A stretch of DNA of 64,000 nt, from the NCBI RefSeq assembly GCF_023195515.1, contig NZ_JALPKR020000002.1, positions 62,001-126,000 on the forward strand. The letters are read 5' to 3'. Position 1 is the first letter of the stretch, and each line of letters begins with the position of its first letter. The notes under the pieces were generated by a model that saw only the letters and a program-made list of their open reading frames with translations, did no database searches and was not told where the DNA came from. Below are positions 35,313 to 45,990 of the stretch, piece by piece. This stretch comes from Variovorax sp. S12S4. Its GTDB lineage: Bacteria; Pseudomonadota; Gammaproteobacteria; Burkholderiales; Burkholderiaceae_C. The translations under genes and the position numbers were made by a program.

Positions 35313-36647
35313 TCAGCGCGCGGCGGCGCTCGTCACCGCATCGATGGAAGCCGCGAGGCGGGCGGCGATTTCCCGCAGGTCTTGCCGCGTGGCGATAAAA
35401 GGCGGCGCGAGCAGCACGTGGTCGCCCTGTCGGCCATCTACGGTGCCGCCGAAGGGGTAGCACAGCAGGCCGCGCGCCATGGCGTCTTTCTTGATGGCTG
35501 CGTTGACCTTCAAGGACGGATCGAACGGTGCCTTGCTCGCACGGTCGGCCACGAGCTCGATGCCCCAGAAAAAGCCGCGACCGCGGATGTCGCCGACATG
35601 CGGGTGGCCGCCGAGCGCCTCGGCCAGCATGGCGCCGAACGCCACGCCGTCGTCGCGCACCTTGGCAACGAGGCCGTCGCGCCGGATCACCTGCTGCACC
35701 GCGAGCGCCGCCGCGCAGGCCATCGGATGGCCGAGGTAGGTATGGCCGTGCTGGAAAAAGCCGCTGCCCTTCGACATGGCATCGACGATCTTTCGCTGCG
35801 CCAGCACCGCGCCAATCGGCTGGTAGCCACCGCCAAGGCCCTTGGCAATGGTCATGAGGTCGGGCACCACGCCCTCCTGCTCGCAGGCGTGCAGCGTGCC
35901 CGTTCGGCCCATGCCGCACATCACTTCATCGAGGATCAGCAGCACGCCATATTTGTCGCACACCGCGCGCACGGCCTTGAAGTAGCCCGGCACCGGCGTG
36001 AGCACACCGGCCGTGGCGCCGCCCACTGTTTCGGCCACGAAGGCGATTACACGATCGGCGCCCTGCGCGACGATGGCAGCCTCGAGCTCGGCCGCGAGGC
36101 GCAAGCCGTATTGCTCGGCGCTTTCATCGGCCCGCTGCTCGCGGTACGGGTAGCACGGCGCGACGTGCGTGGCCGGCACCAGAATGGGCGCGAACGGTTC
36201 GCGGCGCCACGCATTGCCGCCCACTGCAAGCGCGCCCAGCGTGTTGCCGTGATAGCTCTGGCGGCGCGCGATGAAGTGCGTGCGCTGCGGCTGGCCAATC
36301 TCTACGAAGTACTGCCGCGCCATCTTCAGCGCCGCCTCCACCGCCTCGGAGCCGCCACTCACCAGGTACACATGGCTCATGCCTTCGGGCGCCGAGGAAA
36401 TCAGCTCGTCGGCCAACTGCTCGGCCACCTCGCTGGTGAAGAAGCTGGTGTGCGCGTACGCCAGCTTGTCGAGCTGCGCGTGCATGGCGGCCAGCACTTC
36501 GGGGTGCGCATGGCCGAGCGAAGACACGGCTGCGCCGCCCGAGGCGTCGAGGTATTCGCGCCCTTCGGCGTCGCGGATGAACATGCCATTGGAGCCCGCG
36601 GCAACCGGCGGGCTCTGGCAAAGGTGGCGGTGAAAGACGTGCGTCAT
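35313..36647 (-). CDS. Class III PLP-dependent aminotransferase
   Basis: The 444-residue enzyme shows the class III pattern: YLDASGGAAVSSLGHAHPEV, SGGSEAVEAALKMARQYF, SYHGNTLGALAVGG, LLILDEVMCGMGRTG, and the PLP lysine in IAKGLGGGYQPIGAVLA. It transfers an amino group from an omega-amino or similar donor; the substrate cannot be told. ATG 36647 is chosen for the family start (MTHVFHRHL). It is divergent from the RpiR regulator, with operator-like repeats between. Confidence 0.9.
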   Translation of the reverse strand: MTHVFHRHLCQSPPVAAGSNGMFIRDAEGREYLDASGGAAVSSLGHAHPEVLAAMHAQLDKLAYAHTSFFTSEVAEQLADELISSAPEGMSHVYLVSGGSEAVEAALKMARQYFVEIGQPQRTHFIARRQSYHGNTLGALAVGGNAWRREPFAPILVPATHVAPCYPYREQRADESAEQYGLRLAAELEAAIVAQGADRVIAFVAETVGGATAGVLTPVPGYFKAVRAVCDKYGVLLILDEVMCGMGRTGTLHACEQEGVVPDLMTIAKGLGGGYQPIGAVLAQRKIVDAMSKGSGFFQHGHTYLGHPMACAAALAVQQVIRRDGLVAKVRDDGVAFGAMLAEALGGHPHVGDIRGRGFFWGIELVADRASKAPFDPSLKVNAAIKKDAMARGLLCYPFGGTVDGRQGDHVLLAPPFIATRQDLREIAARLAASIDAVTSAAAR

Positions 36648-36683
36648 GGTGGCGGGTGGCAGCAAGATGGCGGATTCGCGTTT

Positions 36684-36764
36684 GGAACTAACGTTTCGAC
36701 GGATTATTGTTTGGAACATTTGTTCCGTCAACTGCTGTTGTTCCATGTCCGGTACATTCGTTCC
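36684..36764. promoter_or_regulatory. GGAAC/GTTCC operator-like sites
   Basis: The divergent gap holds a 14-bp perfect palindrome GGAACATTTGTTCC (36713-36726) and further half-sites at 36684-36688 (GGAAC), 36740-36744 and 36760-36764 (GTTCC). Spacing between neighbouring half-sites on the right is 18-20 bases. The region is AT-rich compared with its flanks. It probably binds the RpiR protein and controls both directions. Confidence 0.55.
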
Positions 36765-36791
36765 AACAGCAGCTGCCAAAGAGACACCGCC

Positions 36792-37658
36792 ATGGGCGCC
36801 AGAGACCAGATCCGCCAGCGTTTCAACGAACTGAGCCCCGCCTTGCAGCAGGTGGCGCGCTATGTGCTCGACCATCCGAACGAAGTGGTGACCACGTCGA
36901 TGCGCAACGTGGGCACGCGCGCGCAAAGCACGCCCGCCACGCTGGTGCGATTTGCGCAGCACCTGGGCTATGCGGGCTGGCCGCAGCTGAAGGAAGCCTT
37001 TGCCGGCGACATGGGCCTGGGCACAGAAACCTACGGCGGGCGCGCCAAGCAGCTCATCGGCCGCGCGCAGGACAGGAGCCTCACGGGCGAGATGTTCGAA
37101 GTGCAGCGCCGCAACCTGGAGGCCACGCACCAGCAGAGCGAGCAGGCGCTGCAAAAGGCCTGCGCATTGATCGAGAAGGCGCCCGCGGTGCACGCGGCGG
37201 GGTTCAGGGCCTGCTTTCCGATCGCGTTCTCGTTCGTCTACGTGTACCGGCTCTTCCGCGCCAGCGTGCACCTGGTCGACGGCCAGGGCGGCTCGCTCGA
37301 AATGCAGCAGCGCGCCTTTGCCAAGGGCGATGCGCTGGTGGTGGCCAGCTTCATGCCCTACTCGCGCGAGGCGCTGCAGGTGACGGAGGCGGCCAAGGCG
37401 GCGGGCTGCCGCATCGTTGCCATTACCGACAGCGTGGCTTCGCCGCTGTCGCTGCTGGCGGACGAAACGCTGCTCTTCACGATCAACAGCCCCTCGTTCT
37501 TTCCCTCGGTGGCGGCCGGCGTGGCCGTGACAGAGGCGCTGGTCGAACTGCTCGCGAGCCGCGCGGGCAAGCCGGTGATCCGGCGCATCGACCAGGCGGA
37601 GGCGCAGCTGTTCGAATCAGGCGCGTACCTGGTGCCGCCGGTGGCGCGCGGTAGCTAG
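36792..37658 (+). CDS. MurR/RpiR-family transcriptional regulator
   Basis: The 288-residue product has the RpiR N-terminal HTH_6 domain (QIRQRFNELSPALQQVARYVLDHPNEVVTTSMRNVGTRAQSTPATLVRFAQHLGYAGWPQLKEAF) and a C-terminal SIS-type sugar-isomerase fold (DALVVASFMPYSREALQVTEAAKAAGCRIVAITD). It is divergent from the aminotransferase operon and likely controls it. In place of phosphosugars, some RpiR relatives sense amino-acid or keto ligands; the ligand here is unknown. Confidence 0.9.
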   Translation: MGARDQIRQRFNELSPALQQVARYVLDHPNEVVTTSMRNVGTRAQSTPATLVRFAQHLGYAGWPQLKEAFAGDMGLGTETYGGRAKQLIGRAQDRSLTGEMFEVQRRNLEATHQQSEQALQKACALIEKAPAVHAAGFRACFPIAFSFVYVYRLFRASVHLVDGQGGSLEMQQRAFAKGDALVVASFMPYSREALQVTEAAKAAGCRIVAITDSVASPLSLLADETLLFTINSPSFFPSVAAGVAVTEALVELLASRAGKPVIRRIDQAEAQLFESGAYLVPPVARGS

Positions 37659-37772
37659 AAAAATAGGTGCGGCCAACCAATCGCATGCTGCGGTGCCGCA
37701 TTGCGGAACCCGCGCAAAACCGCCCGGTCAAACAGCTGTCGCGGCTTTGTGCTGCGACAGGAGGTAATGACC

Positions 37773-38138
37773 ATGAAGCAAGTGAAACACTGGCAAGACC
37801 CGGTCAACATCGTTCTGGGTGTGTGGCTGATCGTCTCGCCCTGGGTCCTGGGTTTCCAGGACGTGACCTTCGCGATGTGGAGCACGGTAGTGACCGGTAT
37901 CGCACTGGGCGCCGTGGCGCTGGGGGCGACCCTGGTTCCGCGTGCTTGGGAAGAGTGGACCGAAGGCGCGCTCGCGATCTGGCTGGCCGTATCCCCCTGG
38001 GTACTCGGCTTTGCCACCGTCGAGAACGCAATGGTCAACGCGGTGCTCGTGTCCGCGGCCATCCTGGTGCTTGCGCTCTGGGTGCTTGTGACCGACAAGG
38101 ACTACCTGGGCGGGTCGATGGACCGTCACGCGCACTGA
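37773..38138 (+). CDS. SPW-repeat membrane protein
   Basis: The 121-residue protein contains two SPW repeats (LIVSPWVLGFQ and LAVSPWVLGFA), each followed by a membrane pair, four helices in all. The Shine-Dalgarno AGGAGGT fits ATG 37773 better than ATG 37767, which it would crowd. The biological role of SPW proteins is not settled. It is convergent with the efflux operon, whose last gene ends 11 bases away. Confidence 0.85.
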   Translation: MKQVKHWQDPVNIVLGVWLIVSPWVLGFQDVTFAMWSTVVTGIALGAVALGATLVPRAWEEWTEGALAIWLAVSPWVLGFATVENAMVNAVLVSAAILVLALWVLVTDKDYLGGSMDRHAH

Positions 38139-38149
38139 AGGCACGTTGA

Positions 38150-39604
38150 TTACGTTGCCCCAGCCTGCCAGCCGCCGCCGAGGGCTTGGATGAGCGCCAC
38201 TGCGGCGGTCTGGCGATTTACAAGCAGCTGCACCAGCGTGCGGCGTGCGTTCAACGCGGCTGCCTGCGCAGTGACCACCTCGGTGTAGCTGACCTGGCCG
38301 GCGCGATAGCGGTTGAGCAACTGCTGCTCGGTCTTGTCGGCCGCGGCCGAGGCTTCGCGCCGCAGGCCTTCCTGCTGTGCCAGCGCGGCACCGGCGGTGA
38401 GCTGGTCTTCCACGGCCTGGAAAGCGGTGAGCACCGTCTGCCGGTAACGCGCCACGCTGGCTTCGTGGCCCGCCTTGGCCGAATCGACGCTCGCGCCGAT
38501 GGCGCCCGCGTCGAACACCACCTGCGCCACCGAAAGGCCGAGCGCCCACAGCGTGTTGGATGCGTTGAACAGGTCTTTCACGCGGCTTGCGTTGCCGCCC
38601 ACCGAGGCGCTGAGCCCGAAGTTGGGAAAGTACGCCGAGCGCGCAATGCCGATCTGCGCATTGGCGGCCGCCACCGCGCGCTCGGCCGCCGCGATGTCGG
38701 GCCGGCGCTGCAGCAGCGTCGATGGCACGCCAGTCGGAATCCCCGGTACCGTGGGCGTCCACTGCGCCGCGGGCAGGCTGAAGTCGGCCGGCGCCACGCC
38801 CACCAGCATGGCGATGGCGTGCTCCAGCGTGGCGCGGGTGCGCTGCAAGCCCACGCGCTCGGCCTGGGCGCTGACGAGCTGGGTCTGTGCCTGCAGCACG
38901 TCGGTCTGCGCGGCAATGCCGGCCTTGTATCGGTTGTTCGTGATCTCGAAGGCGCGCTGGTAGCCCTCGATGGTCTGGTCGAGCAGCACGATCTCGGCAT
39001 CGGTTTCGCGCAGCGAGAAGTAGTTGGTGGCCAGGTCGCCAATGGCCGAGAGTCGCGCCGAAGCGAGATCGGCCTCGCTGGCCTCTGCATTGGCCTGCGC
39101 GCTGCTCACGGCCTGACGCAGCCGGCCCCACACATCGGGCGCCCAATCGACACCCAGCGTTGCGGCAAAAGTGCTGCTTGCGTTGCTGGTGCTGCCGGCG
39201 TTGCCGCTCCGCCTGCCGCTGCCGTCGAGCGACACCGTCGGGAACAGCGCGGCGCGCTCTCCGCGCACCAGTGCCTGGGCCTGCGCGTAGTTGGCCACGG
39301 CCGCGGCAATGTTCTGGTTCGACACCTGCACGCGGGCAGCCAGCTCGTCGAGCGTCGCATCGCCGAAAAGCTTCCACCATTCGCCGCGGTCGAGCGCGTC
39401 GGCCGGCGCGGCGGGCAGCCAGCCTTCGGCGGCCTTCTGCTCTTTCCATTCGACAGGAGCGGCCGAGCTTGGCACCTGGTATGTGGGACCTACGGCGCAG
39501 CCGGCCACCATGGCGGCCAACACGAGTGCGGACAGCCTGCCGGGCAGATGCGAGCGAATGCGTGGTCGTTGTTTCATGGCAGGTTCGTTCATTCTTCTGT
39601 TCAT
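38150..39604 (-). CDS. RND efflux outer-membrane lipoprotein (OprM/NodT type)
   Basis: The 484-residue TolC-family channel has a lipobox (LAAMVAGC) after a signal peptide and two OEP repeats (ATLDELAARVQVSNQNIAAAVANYAQAQALV; VTAQAAALNARRTLVQLLVNRQ). It forms the outer-membrane exit duct for the MdtABC-like pump. Its ATG overlaps the mdtC stop (ATGA), so it is coupled. A second and third ATG follow within 10 residues; the first is given. Confidence 0.93.
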   Translation of the reverse strand: MNRRMNEPAMKQRPRIRSHLPGRLSALVLAAMVAGCAVGPTYQVPSSAAPVEWKEQKAAEGWLPAAPADALDRGEWWKLFGDATLDELAARVQVSNQNIAAAVANYAQAQALVRGERAALFPTVSLDGSGRRSGNAGSTSNASSTFAATLGVDWAPDVWGRLRQAVSSAQANAEASEADLASARLSAIGDLATNYFSLRETDAEIVLLDQTIEGYQRAFEITNNRYKAGIAAQTDVLQAQTQLVSAQAERVGLQRTRATLEHAIAMLVGVAPADFSLPAAQWTPTVPGIPTGVPSTLLQRRPDIAAAERAVAAANAQIGIARSAYFPNFGLSASVGGNASRVKDLFNASNTLWALGLSVAQVVFDAGAIGASVDSAKAGHEASVARYRQTVLTAFQAVEDQLTAGAALAQQEGLRREASAAADKTEQQLLNRYRAGQVSYTEVVTAQAAALNARRTLVQLLVNRQTAAVALIQALGGGWQAGAT

Positions 39605-42600
39605 GTCGGCGAGCTTGCGGCGCGGCTCAGGTGGCGCTCGTTGCCGGAGCGGCGGCGCAGCTTGTCGAGCAGCACATAGACCACAGGCGTTGTCAGCAGC
39701 GTAAGCAGCTGGCTCGCCACCAGGCCGCCGATGATCGCGACGCCCAGCGGCTGGCGCAGCTCGGAGCCCTGGCCGAAGCCGATGGCCAGCGGCAACGCGC
39801 CCAGCGCGGCAGCGAGCGTGGTCATGAGAATCGGCCGGAAGCGCAGCAGGCAGGCCTCGCGCACCGCTTCCACGGCCGAAATGCCGCGCGCACGCTCGGC
39901 CTCGAGCGCAAAGTCGATGATCAGGATCGCGTTCTTCTTCACGATGCCGATCAGTAGGAAGAGCCCGATCAGCGCAATGATCGAAAACTCCATGCGGAAC
40001 AGCAGCAGCGCCAGCACCGCGCCCACGCCCGCAGAAGGCAGCGTGGTGAGCACGGTGATCGGGTGGATCAGGCTTTCATAAAGCACGCCCAGCACGATGT
40101 AGATGACCACGATGGCGGCCACGATGAGCGCCAGCTGCTGCCCCTGCGATTGCTGCGCCGCCAGCGCCGTGCCCTGGAAGCTGCCGCGCACATTCACGGG
40201 CATGGCAATGTCCGCCTCGGCCTGCGCGACGATGCGCCGCGCATCCTGCAGCGTGACGCCCTCGCCCAGGTTGAACGAGACGGTGCTCGCGAGCTCGGTG
40301 TCCTGGTGGTCGATGGAGCTGGGCACCGCCCGCTCGCTCACCTTGGCAATGGCCGAGAGCGGCACCATGAGCGTGGTGTTGGCCGCCAGCGCCTGGCCCG
40401 TGGAAGCGGTACGCAGCCCCGGGTTGGCCGACGTGGTGGTCGATGTGCCGGTGCTCGCGTCGGTGGTGTTGGCCAGCGAGCTCACGGTGGTGGCGCCGCT
40501 CGCGGTGGTGCTGGTGGTGAGCGTCGAAGGCACGTACAGGTCCTTCAGCACCACGGGCGCGCGCTGGTAGCGCGGGGCCCATTCCATGATGACGGAATAC
40601 TGGTTGAGCTCGTCGTAGATGGTGGCAACCGAGCGCTGGCCGTAGGCGTTGTAGAGCGCGTTGTCGACCGCGCTCGAGGTCACGCCCAGCCGCGCGGCGC
40701 TGTCGCGGTCCACGTCGACGAAGGTTTCCACCCCGTTGTCGGCTTGGTCGCTGTCCACGTCGGTGAGCGCGGTTTCCTGGCGCAGCCGGTCGGCCAGCTT
40801 CGCAGTCCAGGTGCGCAGGTCGGCAAGGTTGTCGCCTTTCAGCGTGTACTGGTAGGTCGAATTGCTCGAACGCCCGCCCATGCGCAGGTCTTGCACCGGG
40901 CTCAGGAACACGCGCAGGCCGGTCAGCTGGTTGAGCTGCGGCCGCAGCCGGTTGACGACCGCCGCGGTCTTTTCGGTGCGCTGCGACAGCGGCTTGAGAT
41001 TGACGAACATGAAACCGCCACCCGAGCGGCTGCCGCCCGCAAAGCCCACCACGGAATCGACGGCCGGGTCCTTGTGAATGATGTCGACCGCCTGGCGCAG
41101 CTTTTCGCTCAGTGCCACCGATGAAATGCTCTGGTCCGCGCGCAGGCCCGCATTCAGCTGTCCATTGTCCTGCTCGGGGAAGTAGCCCTTGGGAATGGCG
41201 GCGAACAGGTAGAAGTTCAGGCCGACCACCGCCAGCAGCACCACCATGACCACGGCCTTGCTCGCGAGCGCCCAGTCGAGGCTGTGGGCATAGGTGCGCA
41301 GGCTCCACTGGTACACGCCTTCCGACATGCGCGCCAAGCGCCCCGGCGGCTTGGCATTGGGCTCCTCGGGCTTGAGCAGCATGGCGCAGAGCATCGGCGT
41401 GGTGGTGAGCGATATGACCAGCGAGATCAGCACTGACACCGACAGCGTGACCGCGAATTCGCGGAACAGCCGGCCGATCTGCCCATCCATGAACAGCAGC
41501 GGAATGAACACCGCCACCAGCGAGAGGCTGATCGACAGCACGGTAAAGCCCACCTCGCGCGCACCGCGCAGCGCAGCCTCCACGCGGCCCATGCCGGCCT
41601 CGATGTGGCGGCTGGTGTTTTCGAGCACCACGATGGCGTCGTCCACCACAAAGCCGGTCGCCACGGTGAGCGCCATCAGGCTCAGGTTGTTGAGGCTGTA
41701 GCCCAGCAGGTGCATCACGCCGAAGGTGCCGAGCAGCGACACCACCGTGGCAACCGCGGGAATGATGGTGGCGCGCGCCTTGCGCAAGAAGAGGCCGACT
41801 ACCAGCACCACCAGCGCAATGGAGATCATGAGCGTGGCCTCGATCTCGCGCAGCGAGGCGCGGATGGAGTTGGTGCGGTCCGAAGCCACCTGCACCTCGA
41901 TGTCCTGCGGCAGCTGCGCGCGGAGTTCGGGCAGCAGTTCGCGCACGCCATCCACGGTTTCGATGATGTTGGCGCCGGGCTCCTGCGTCACCAGCACGAT
42001 CACCGCAGGCTGGCCGTTGAAGAGGCCCAGCGTGCGCGTGTTCTCCACGCTGTCGATCACCCGCGCCACATCTCCCAGCCGCACGGCCGCGCCGTTGCGC
42101 CAGGCAATGACCATGTCGCGGTACTCCACGGCGTGGCGGCCCGGCGAGGGCGTGTAGATCTGCAGCCGGCGGTCATCGTTCTCGATCGCGCCTTTGGGCC
42201 GGTTGGCGTTGTTGGCCTGGATGGCGGCGCGCACGTCTTCGCTGCTGATGCCGAACCGGTTGAGCGAGAAAGGCTCCAGTTCCACCCGCACGGCCGGCAG
42301 CGAGCCGCCGCCGATCTCGACCTCGCCCACGCCTTCCACCTGCGAGAGCTTCTGGCTCACGATGTTGGACACGGCCTCGTAGATCTGCCCCGGCGTGCGC
42401 GTCTTGGAGGTGAGCGCCAGGATCGCAATGGGCGCGGCCGTCGGGTTGCGCTTGCGGTAGGTCGGGTTGCTGCGCAGGGTGGCCGGCAGGTCGGCCCGCG
42501 CCGCGTTGATGGCCGCCTGCACCTCGCGCGCGGCGCTGTCGATGTTGCGCTTCAGGTCGAACTGCAGGCTGATGCGGGTCGAGCCGTTCGAGCTGGTCGA

Positions 42601-42843
42601 GGTGAGCTCGTTCACGCCAGCAATTACGCCCAGCCGCCGCTCCAGCGGCGTGGCAACGCTCGACGCCATGGTGCTCGGGCTCGCACCCGCGAGGCTGGCG
42701 GTCACCGAAATGGTCGGAAAGTCGACCTGCGGCAGCGGCGACACAGGCAGCACGAAGAACGCCGCAATCCCGGCCAGCGCGATGCCGACGGTCAACAAGA
42801 CCGTGGCGATCGGGCGTTCGACGAAAGGCCTGGAGAGGTTCAT
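39601..42843 (-). CDS. mdtC: RND efflux inner-membrane subunit MdtC-like
   Basis: The 1080-residue proton-driven pump protein has 12 membrane helices and two large periplasmic loops typical of RND transporters ([52 protein letters not shown]). It pairs with MdtB to form a heterotrimer and drive drug or bile-salt export. It is longer than E. coli MdtC (1025), partly through a Ser/Thr-rich insertion in the second periplasmic loop. The start overlaps the mdtB stop by 4 bases. Confidence 0.94.
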   Translation of the reverse strand: MNLSRPFVERPIATVLLTVGIALAGIAAFFVLPVSPLPQVDFPTISVTASLAGASPSTMASSVATPLERRLGVIAGVNELTSTSSNGSTRISLQFDLKRNIDSAAREVQAAINAARADLPATLRSNPTYRKRNPTAAPIAILALTSKTRTPGQIYEAVSNIVSQKLSQVEGVGEVEIGGGSLPAVRVELEPFSLNRFGISSEDVRAAIQANNANRPKGAIENDDRRLQIYTPSPGRHAVEYRDMVIAWRNGAAVRLGDVARVIDSVENTRTLGLFNGQPAVIVLVTQEPGANIIETVDGVRELLPELRAQLPQDIEVQVASDRTNSIRASLREIEATLMISIALVVLVVGLFLRKARATIIPAVATVVSLLGTFGVMHLLGYSLNNLSLMALTVATGFVVDDAIVVLENTSRHIEAGMGRVEAALRGAREVGFTVLSISLSLVAVFIPLLFMDGQIGRLFREFAVTLSVSVLISLVISLTTTPMLCAMLLKPEEPNAKPPGRLARMSEGVYQWSLRTYAHSLDWALASKAVVMVVLLAVVGLNFYLFAAIPKGYFPEQDNGQLNAGLRADQSISSVALSEKLRQAVDIIHKDPAVDSVVGFAGGSRSGGGFMFVNLKPLSQRTEKTAAVVNRLRPQLNQLTGLRVFLSPVQDLRMGGRSSNSTYQYTLKGDNLADLRTWTAKLADRLRQETALTDVDSDQADNGVETFVDVDRDSAARLGVTSSAVDNALYNAYGQRSVATIYDELNQYSVIMEWAPRYQRAPVVLKDLYVPSTLTTSTTASGATTVSSLANTTDASTGTSTTTSANPGLRTASTGQALAANTTLMVPLSAIAKVSERAVPSSIDHQDTELASTVSFNLGEGVTLQDARRIVAQAEADIAMPVNVRGSFQGTALAAQQSQGQQLALIVAAIVVIYIVLGVLYESLIHPITVLTTLPSAGVGAVLALLLFRMEFSIIALIGLFLLIGIVKKNAILIIDFALEAERARGISAVEAVREACLLRFRPILMTTLAAALGALPLAIGFGQGSELRQPLGVAIIGGLVASQLLTLLTTPVVYVLLDKLRRRSGNERHLSRAASSPT

Positions 42844-45800
42844 TCGGCCACAGCCTCCCGCTTGCGCCCGAATCGGCGGCCCATGCGGTCAAAGGCCAGG
42901 TACACCACCGGCGTGGTGAACAGCGTGAGCACCTGGCTCACCACCAGGCCGCCGAAGATGGCCAGGCCCAGCGGCCGGCGCAGCTCTGCGCCCTCGCCCC
43001 AGCCGAACATCAGCGGCAGCGCCGCAAAAAGCGCCGCCAGCGTCGTCATCAGAATGGGCCGGAAGCGCAGGAGCGCCGCCTGGTGAATGGCCTCCTGCGG
43101 CGACTTGCCCTCGCGACGCTCGGCGTCAATGGCAAAGTCGATCATCATGATTGCGTTCTTCTTCACGATGCCGATCAGCAAGATGATGCCGATGATGCCG
43201 ATCACGCCCAGGTCGTTGCCCGTGACCATGAGCGCAAGCAACGCGCCCACGCCGGCCGAAGGCAGCGTCGAGAGAATCGTGAGCGGATGGATGTAGCTCT
43301 CATACAGCACGCCCAGCACGATGTACACGCACACCACCGCCGCCAGAATGAGCCACAGCTGGTTGGAGAGCGACTTTTCGTAGGCCCCCGCCGCACCCAG
43401 GAAGCTCATCGTCATGCTCGCCGGCATGCCGATTTCCTTTGCCGCCGCGCGAATGGCCGCCACCGATTTGCCGAGCGCCACGTTCTCGGCCGTGTCGAAG
43501 CCCACCGTGGCCGCAGGGTACTGCGCCACGTGCGTCACTTGCAGCGGCGCGGACTGCTCGCGCACCGTGGCAATCGACGACAGCGTGGTCGGCGCGCCGC
43601 TGCCGGTGCGCAACTGCAGGTTGCCCAAGAGCTGCGGCGAGGCCAGGGCTTCGCGCTGCGCTTCCAGGATCACGCGGTACTGGTTGGTTTCGGTGAAGAT
43701 GGTCGAGACGATGCGCTGGCCGAATGCGCTGTAGAGCGTGTCGTCCACCGAACTGGCCGTGACCGAGAGACGCGACGCCGTGTTGCGGTCGATGTCCACA
43801 TAGGCAGCCAGGCCCTTCGCGCCTGCGTTGGTGGTGGCATTGCGCACCAGCGGTTCGGAGCGCAGGCGCTCCACCAGCTTTTGCGCCCAGGCATCGACGG
43901 TGTTGGTGTCCACCCCTTCGAGCGAAACGCGGAACTCGGTCGGACCGGTTTCGGCATCGATGGTCAGGTCTTGCGTGGGCTGCAAATACAGCGTCACGCC
44001 CGCCACGGCGCGCACCCGCTCGCGCAGGCGCTGCATCGTGTCTTCCTGGTTGCCGCGGTCGGCGCGCATGTTGATGAGCATGCTGCCGGTGTTCAGCGCC
44101 GTGTTGTTGGCCGCGTCCACGCCCACCACCGAGCTCACGCTCGCCACCTCGGGGTCGGCCAGGATGGCATTGGCGGCTTGCTGCTGCAGCTCGGCCATGC
44201 GCGTGTACGACACGTCCTGTGCCGCCTCGATGCGCGCCTGCAGCTGCCCGGTGTCCTGCGTCGGAAACAGGCCCTTGGGAATCACCACATAAAGCAGCAC
44301 GGTAAGCGCCAGCGTGGCCACCGCCACGATGAGCGTCAGCGGCTGGTGGCGCAGCACCCATTGCAGCCACACGTCGTAGCGGGCAATCACGCGGTCGAAG
44401 AAGCGCTGCACGCTGGCACCGAAGCGCCCGCCCTCTTCGGCTTGCGGCTTGAGCCAGCGCGCCGACATCATCGGCACCAGCGTGAGCGACACCACGGCGG
44501 AAATCAAAATGGTGATGGCCAGCGTGACGGCGAACTCGCGGAACAGCCGGCCCACCACGTCGCCCATGAACAAGAGCGGAATCAGCACCGCGATGAGCGA
44601 CACCGTGAGCGAGATGATGGTGAAGCCGATTTGCGTGGCCCCCTTGAGCGCGGCCTTGAACGGCGGGTCGCCCTCTTCCAGGTAGCGGGCGATGTTCTCG
44701 ATCATGACGATCGCGTCGTCCACCACGAAGCCGGTGGCAATGGTCAGCGCCATCAGGCTCAGGTTGTTGAGGCTGTAGCCCAGCAGGTACATCAGCCCGC
44801 AGGTGCCGATGAGCGAGATCGGCACCGCAAGGCTGGCGATGATGGTCGCGCGCACGCTGTGCAAAAAGAAGAAGATCACCAGCACCACCATCACCACGGC
44901 CAGCCCGAGTTCGAGCTGCACGTGCGAGACCGAGGCGCGGATGCCGGTGGTGCGGTCGCTCAGCACTTCCACCTTGAGCGAGCCCGGCAACGAGGCCTGG
45001 AGTTCGGGCAGCTGCTTCTTGATGGCGTCCACCGTGCCGATCACGTTGGCGCCCGGCTGGCGCTGCACGTTCAGGATGATGGCCGGGTACAGCGCGGGTT
45101 GCTGCTCGCCGGTGCGCAGCGCGGCCCAGGCGCCCAGCTGCGTGTTCTCGGCACCGTCGACCACGCGCGCCACGTCGGTCATCTTCACCGGCGCGCCGTT
45201 CTTCCACGCGACGATGAGGTTCTTGTAGTCGTCCGCCGTCACGAGCTGGTCGTTGGCGTTGATGGTGTAGGCCCGCCGCGGGCCGTCGAAGCTGCCCTTG
45301 GCGCTGTTGGCGTTGGCCGCGGTGATGGCGCTGCGCAGCGTGTCCAGCCCAATGCCGACCGAAGCCAGCGCATTGGTGTCGGCCTGGATGCGCACGGCCG
45401 GACGCTGCCCGCCCGAAAGCGACACCAGCCCCACGCCGCTGACCTGGCTGATCTTCTGCGCGAGCCGCGTGTTCACGAGGTTCTGCACCTCGGTGAGCGG
45501 CATGGTCTCGGAGCTCACCGCCAGCGAGAGAATGGGCGCGTCGGCCGGGTTCACCTTGGCGTACACGGGCGGCGCCGGCAGGTCGGCCGGCAGCAGCGAG
45601 CCGCCGGCATTGATGGCGGCCTGCACCTGCTGTTCGGCCACGTCGAGGGTCTGGTCGAGCGCGAACTGCAGCGTGACGATCGACACGCCCGCTGAGCTCA
45701 CCGAGCTCATGCGGTTGAGCCCGGCCATTTGCCCGAACTGACGCTCGAGCGGCGCGGTAACGGTGCGGCTCATCACCTCGGGGCTGGCGCCGGGGTAGAG

Positions 45801-45947
45801 GGTCTGCACCTGGATGGTCGGGTAGTCGACCTGCGGCAGTGCGGCCAGCGGCAGCAGCCGCAGGCCCACGAAGCCGGCCAGCACAATGGCCACCATCAGC
45901 AGCGCCGTGGCCACCGGCCGATCGATAAAAGGGCGTGAGGGGCTCAT
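42840..45947 (-). CDS. mdtB: RND efflux inner-membrane subunit MdtB-like
   Basis: The 1035-residue RND pump (E. coli MdtB 1040) starts [24 protein letters not shown] and shows [43 protein letters not shown] and [18 protein letters not shown]. It is about 45 percent like the neighbouring MdtC by eye. ATG 45947 is chosen; the frame is open upstream only as shadow sequence. It is translated between mdtA and mdtC. Confidence 0.94.
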   Translation of the reverse strand: MSPSRPFIDRPVATALLMVAIVLAGFVGLRLLPLAALPQVDYPTIQVQTLYPGASPEVMSRTVTAPLERQFGQMAGLNRMSSVSSAGVSIVTLQFALDQTLDVAEQQVQAAINAGGSLLPADLPAPPVYAKVNPADAPILSLAVSSETMPLTEVQNLVNTRLAQKISQVSGVGLVSLSGGQRPAVRIQADTNALASVGIGLDTLRSAITAANANSAKGSFDGPRRAYTINANDQLVTADDYKNLIVAWKNGAPVKMTDVARVVDGAENTQLGAWAALRTGEQQPALYPAIILNVQRQPGANVIGTVDAIKKQLPELQASLPGSLKVEVLSDRTTGIRASVSHVQLELGLAVVMVVLVIFFFLHSVRATIIASLAVPISLIGTCGLMYLLGYSLNNLSLMALTIATGFVVDDAIVMIENIARYLEEGDPPFKAALKGATQIGFTIISLTVSLIAVLIPLLFMGDVVGRLFREFAVTLAITILISAVVSLTLVPMMSARWLKPQAEEGGRFGASVQRFFDRVIARYDVWLQWVLRHQPLTLIVAVATLALTVLLYVVIPKGLFPTQDTGQLQARIEAAQDVSYTRMAELQQQAANAILADPEVASVSSVVGVDAANNTALNTGSMLINMRADRGNQEDTMQRLRERVRAVAGVTLYLQPTQDLTIDAETGPTEFRVSLEGVDTNTVDAWAQKLVERLRSEPLVRNATTNAGAKGLAAYVDIDRNTASRLSVTASSVDDTLYSAFGQRIVSTIFTETNQYRVILEAQREALASPQLLGNLQLRTGSGAPTTLSSIATVREQSAPLQVTHVAQYPAATVGFDTAENVALGKSVAAIRAAAKEIGMPASMTMSFLGAAGAYEKSLSNQLWLILAAVVCVYIVLGVLYESYIHPLTILSTLPSAGVGALLALMVTGNDLGVIGIIGIILLIGIVKKNAIMMIDFAIDAERREGKSPQEAIHQAALLRFRPILMTTLAALFAALPLMFGWGEGAELRRPLGLAIFGGLVVSQVLTLFTTPVVYLAFDRMGRRFGRKREAVAE

Positions 45948-45990
45948 CGCGAACGCGCTCGCTTGTTCCGTGGGTTGATGCCGATGCTCT

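Noticed and set aside
35277..36791. N-terminal extension of the RpiR regulator from 35277
   Set aside because: The extension is antisense to the aminotransferase gene and rich in Arg/His; RpiR homology starts at ATG 36792.
43083..45695. 870-codon open frame on the plus strand opposite mdtB
   Set aside because: Same cause: codon bias of the minus-strand RND gene opens the opposite frame. His/Arg-rich text with no domains.
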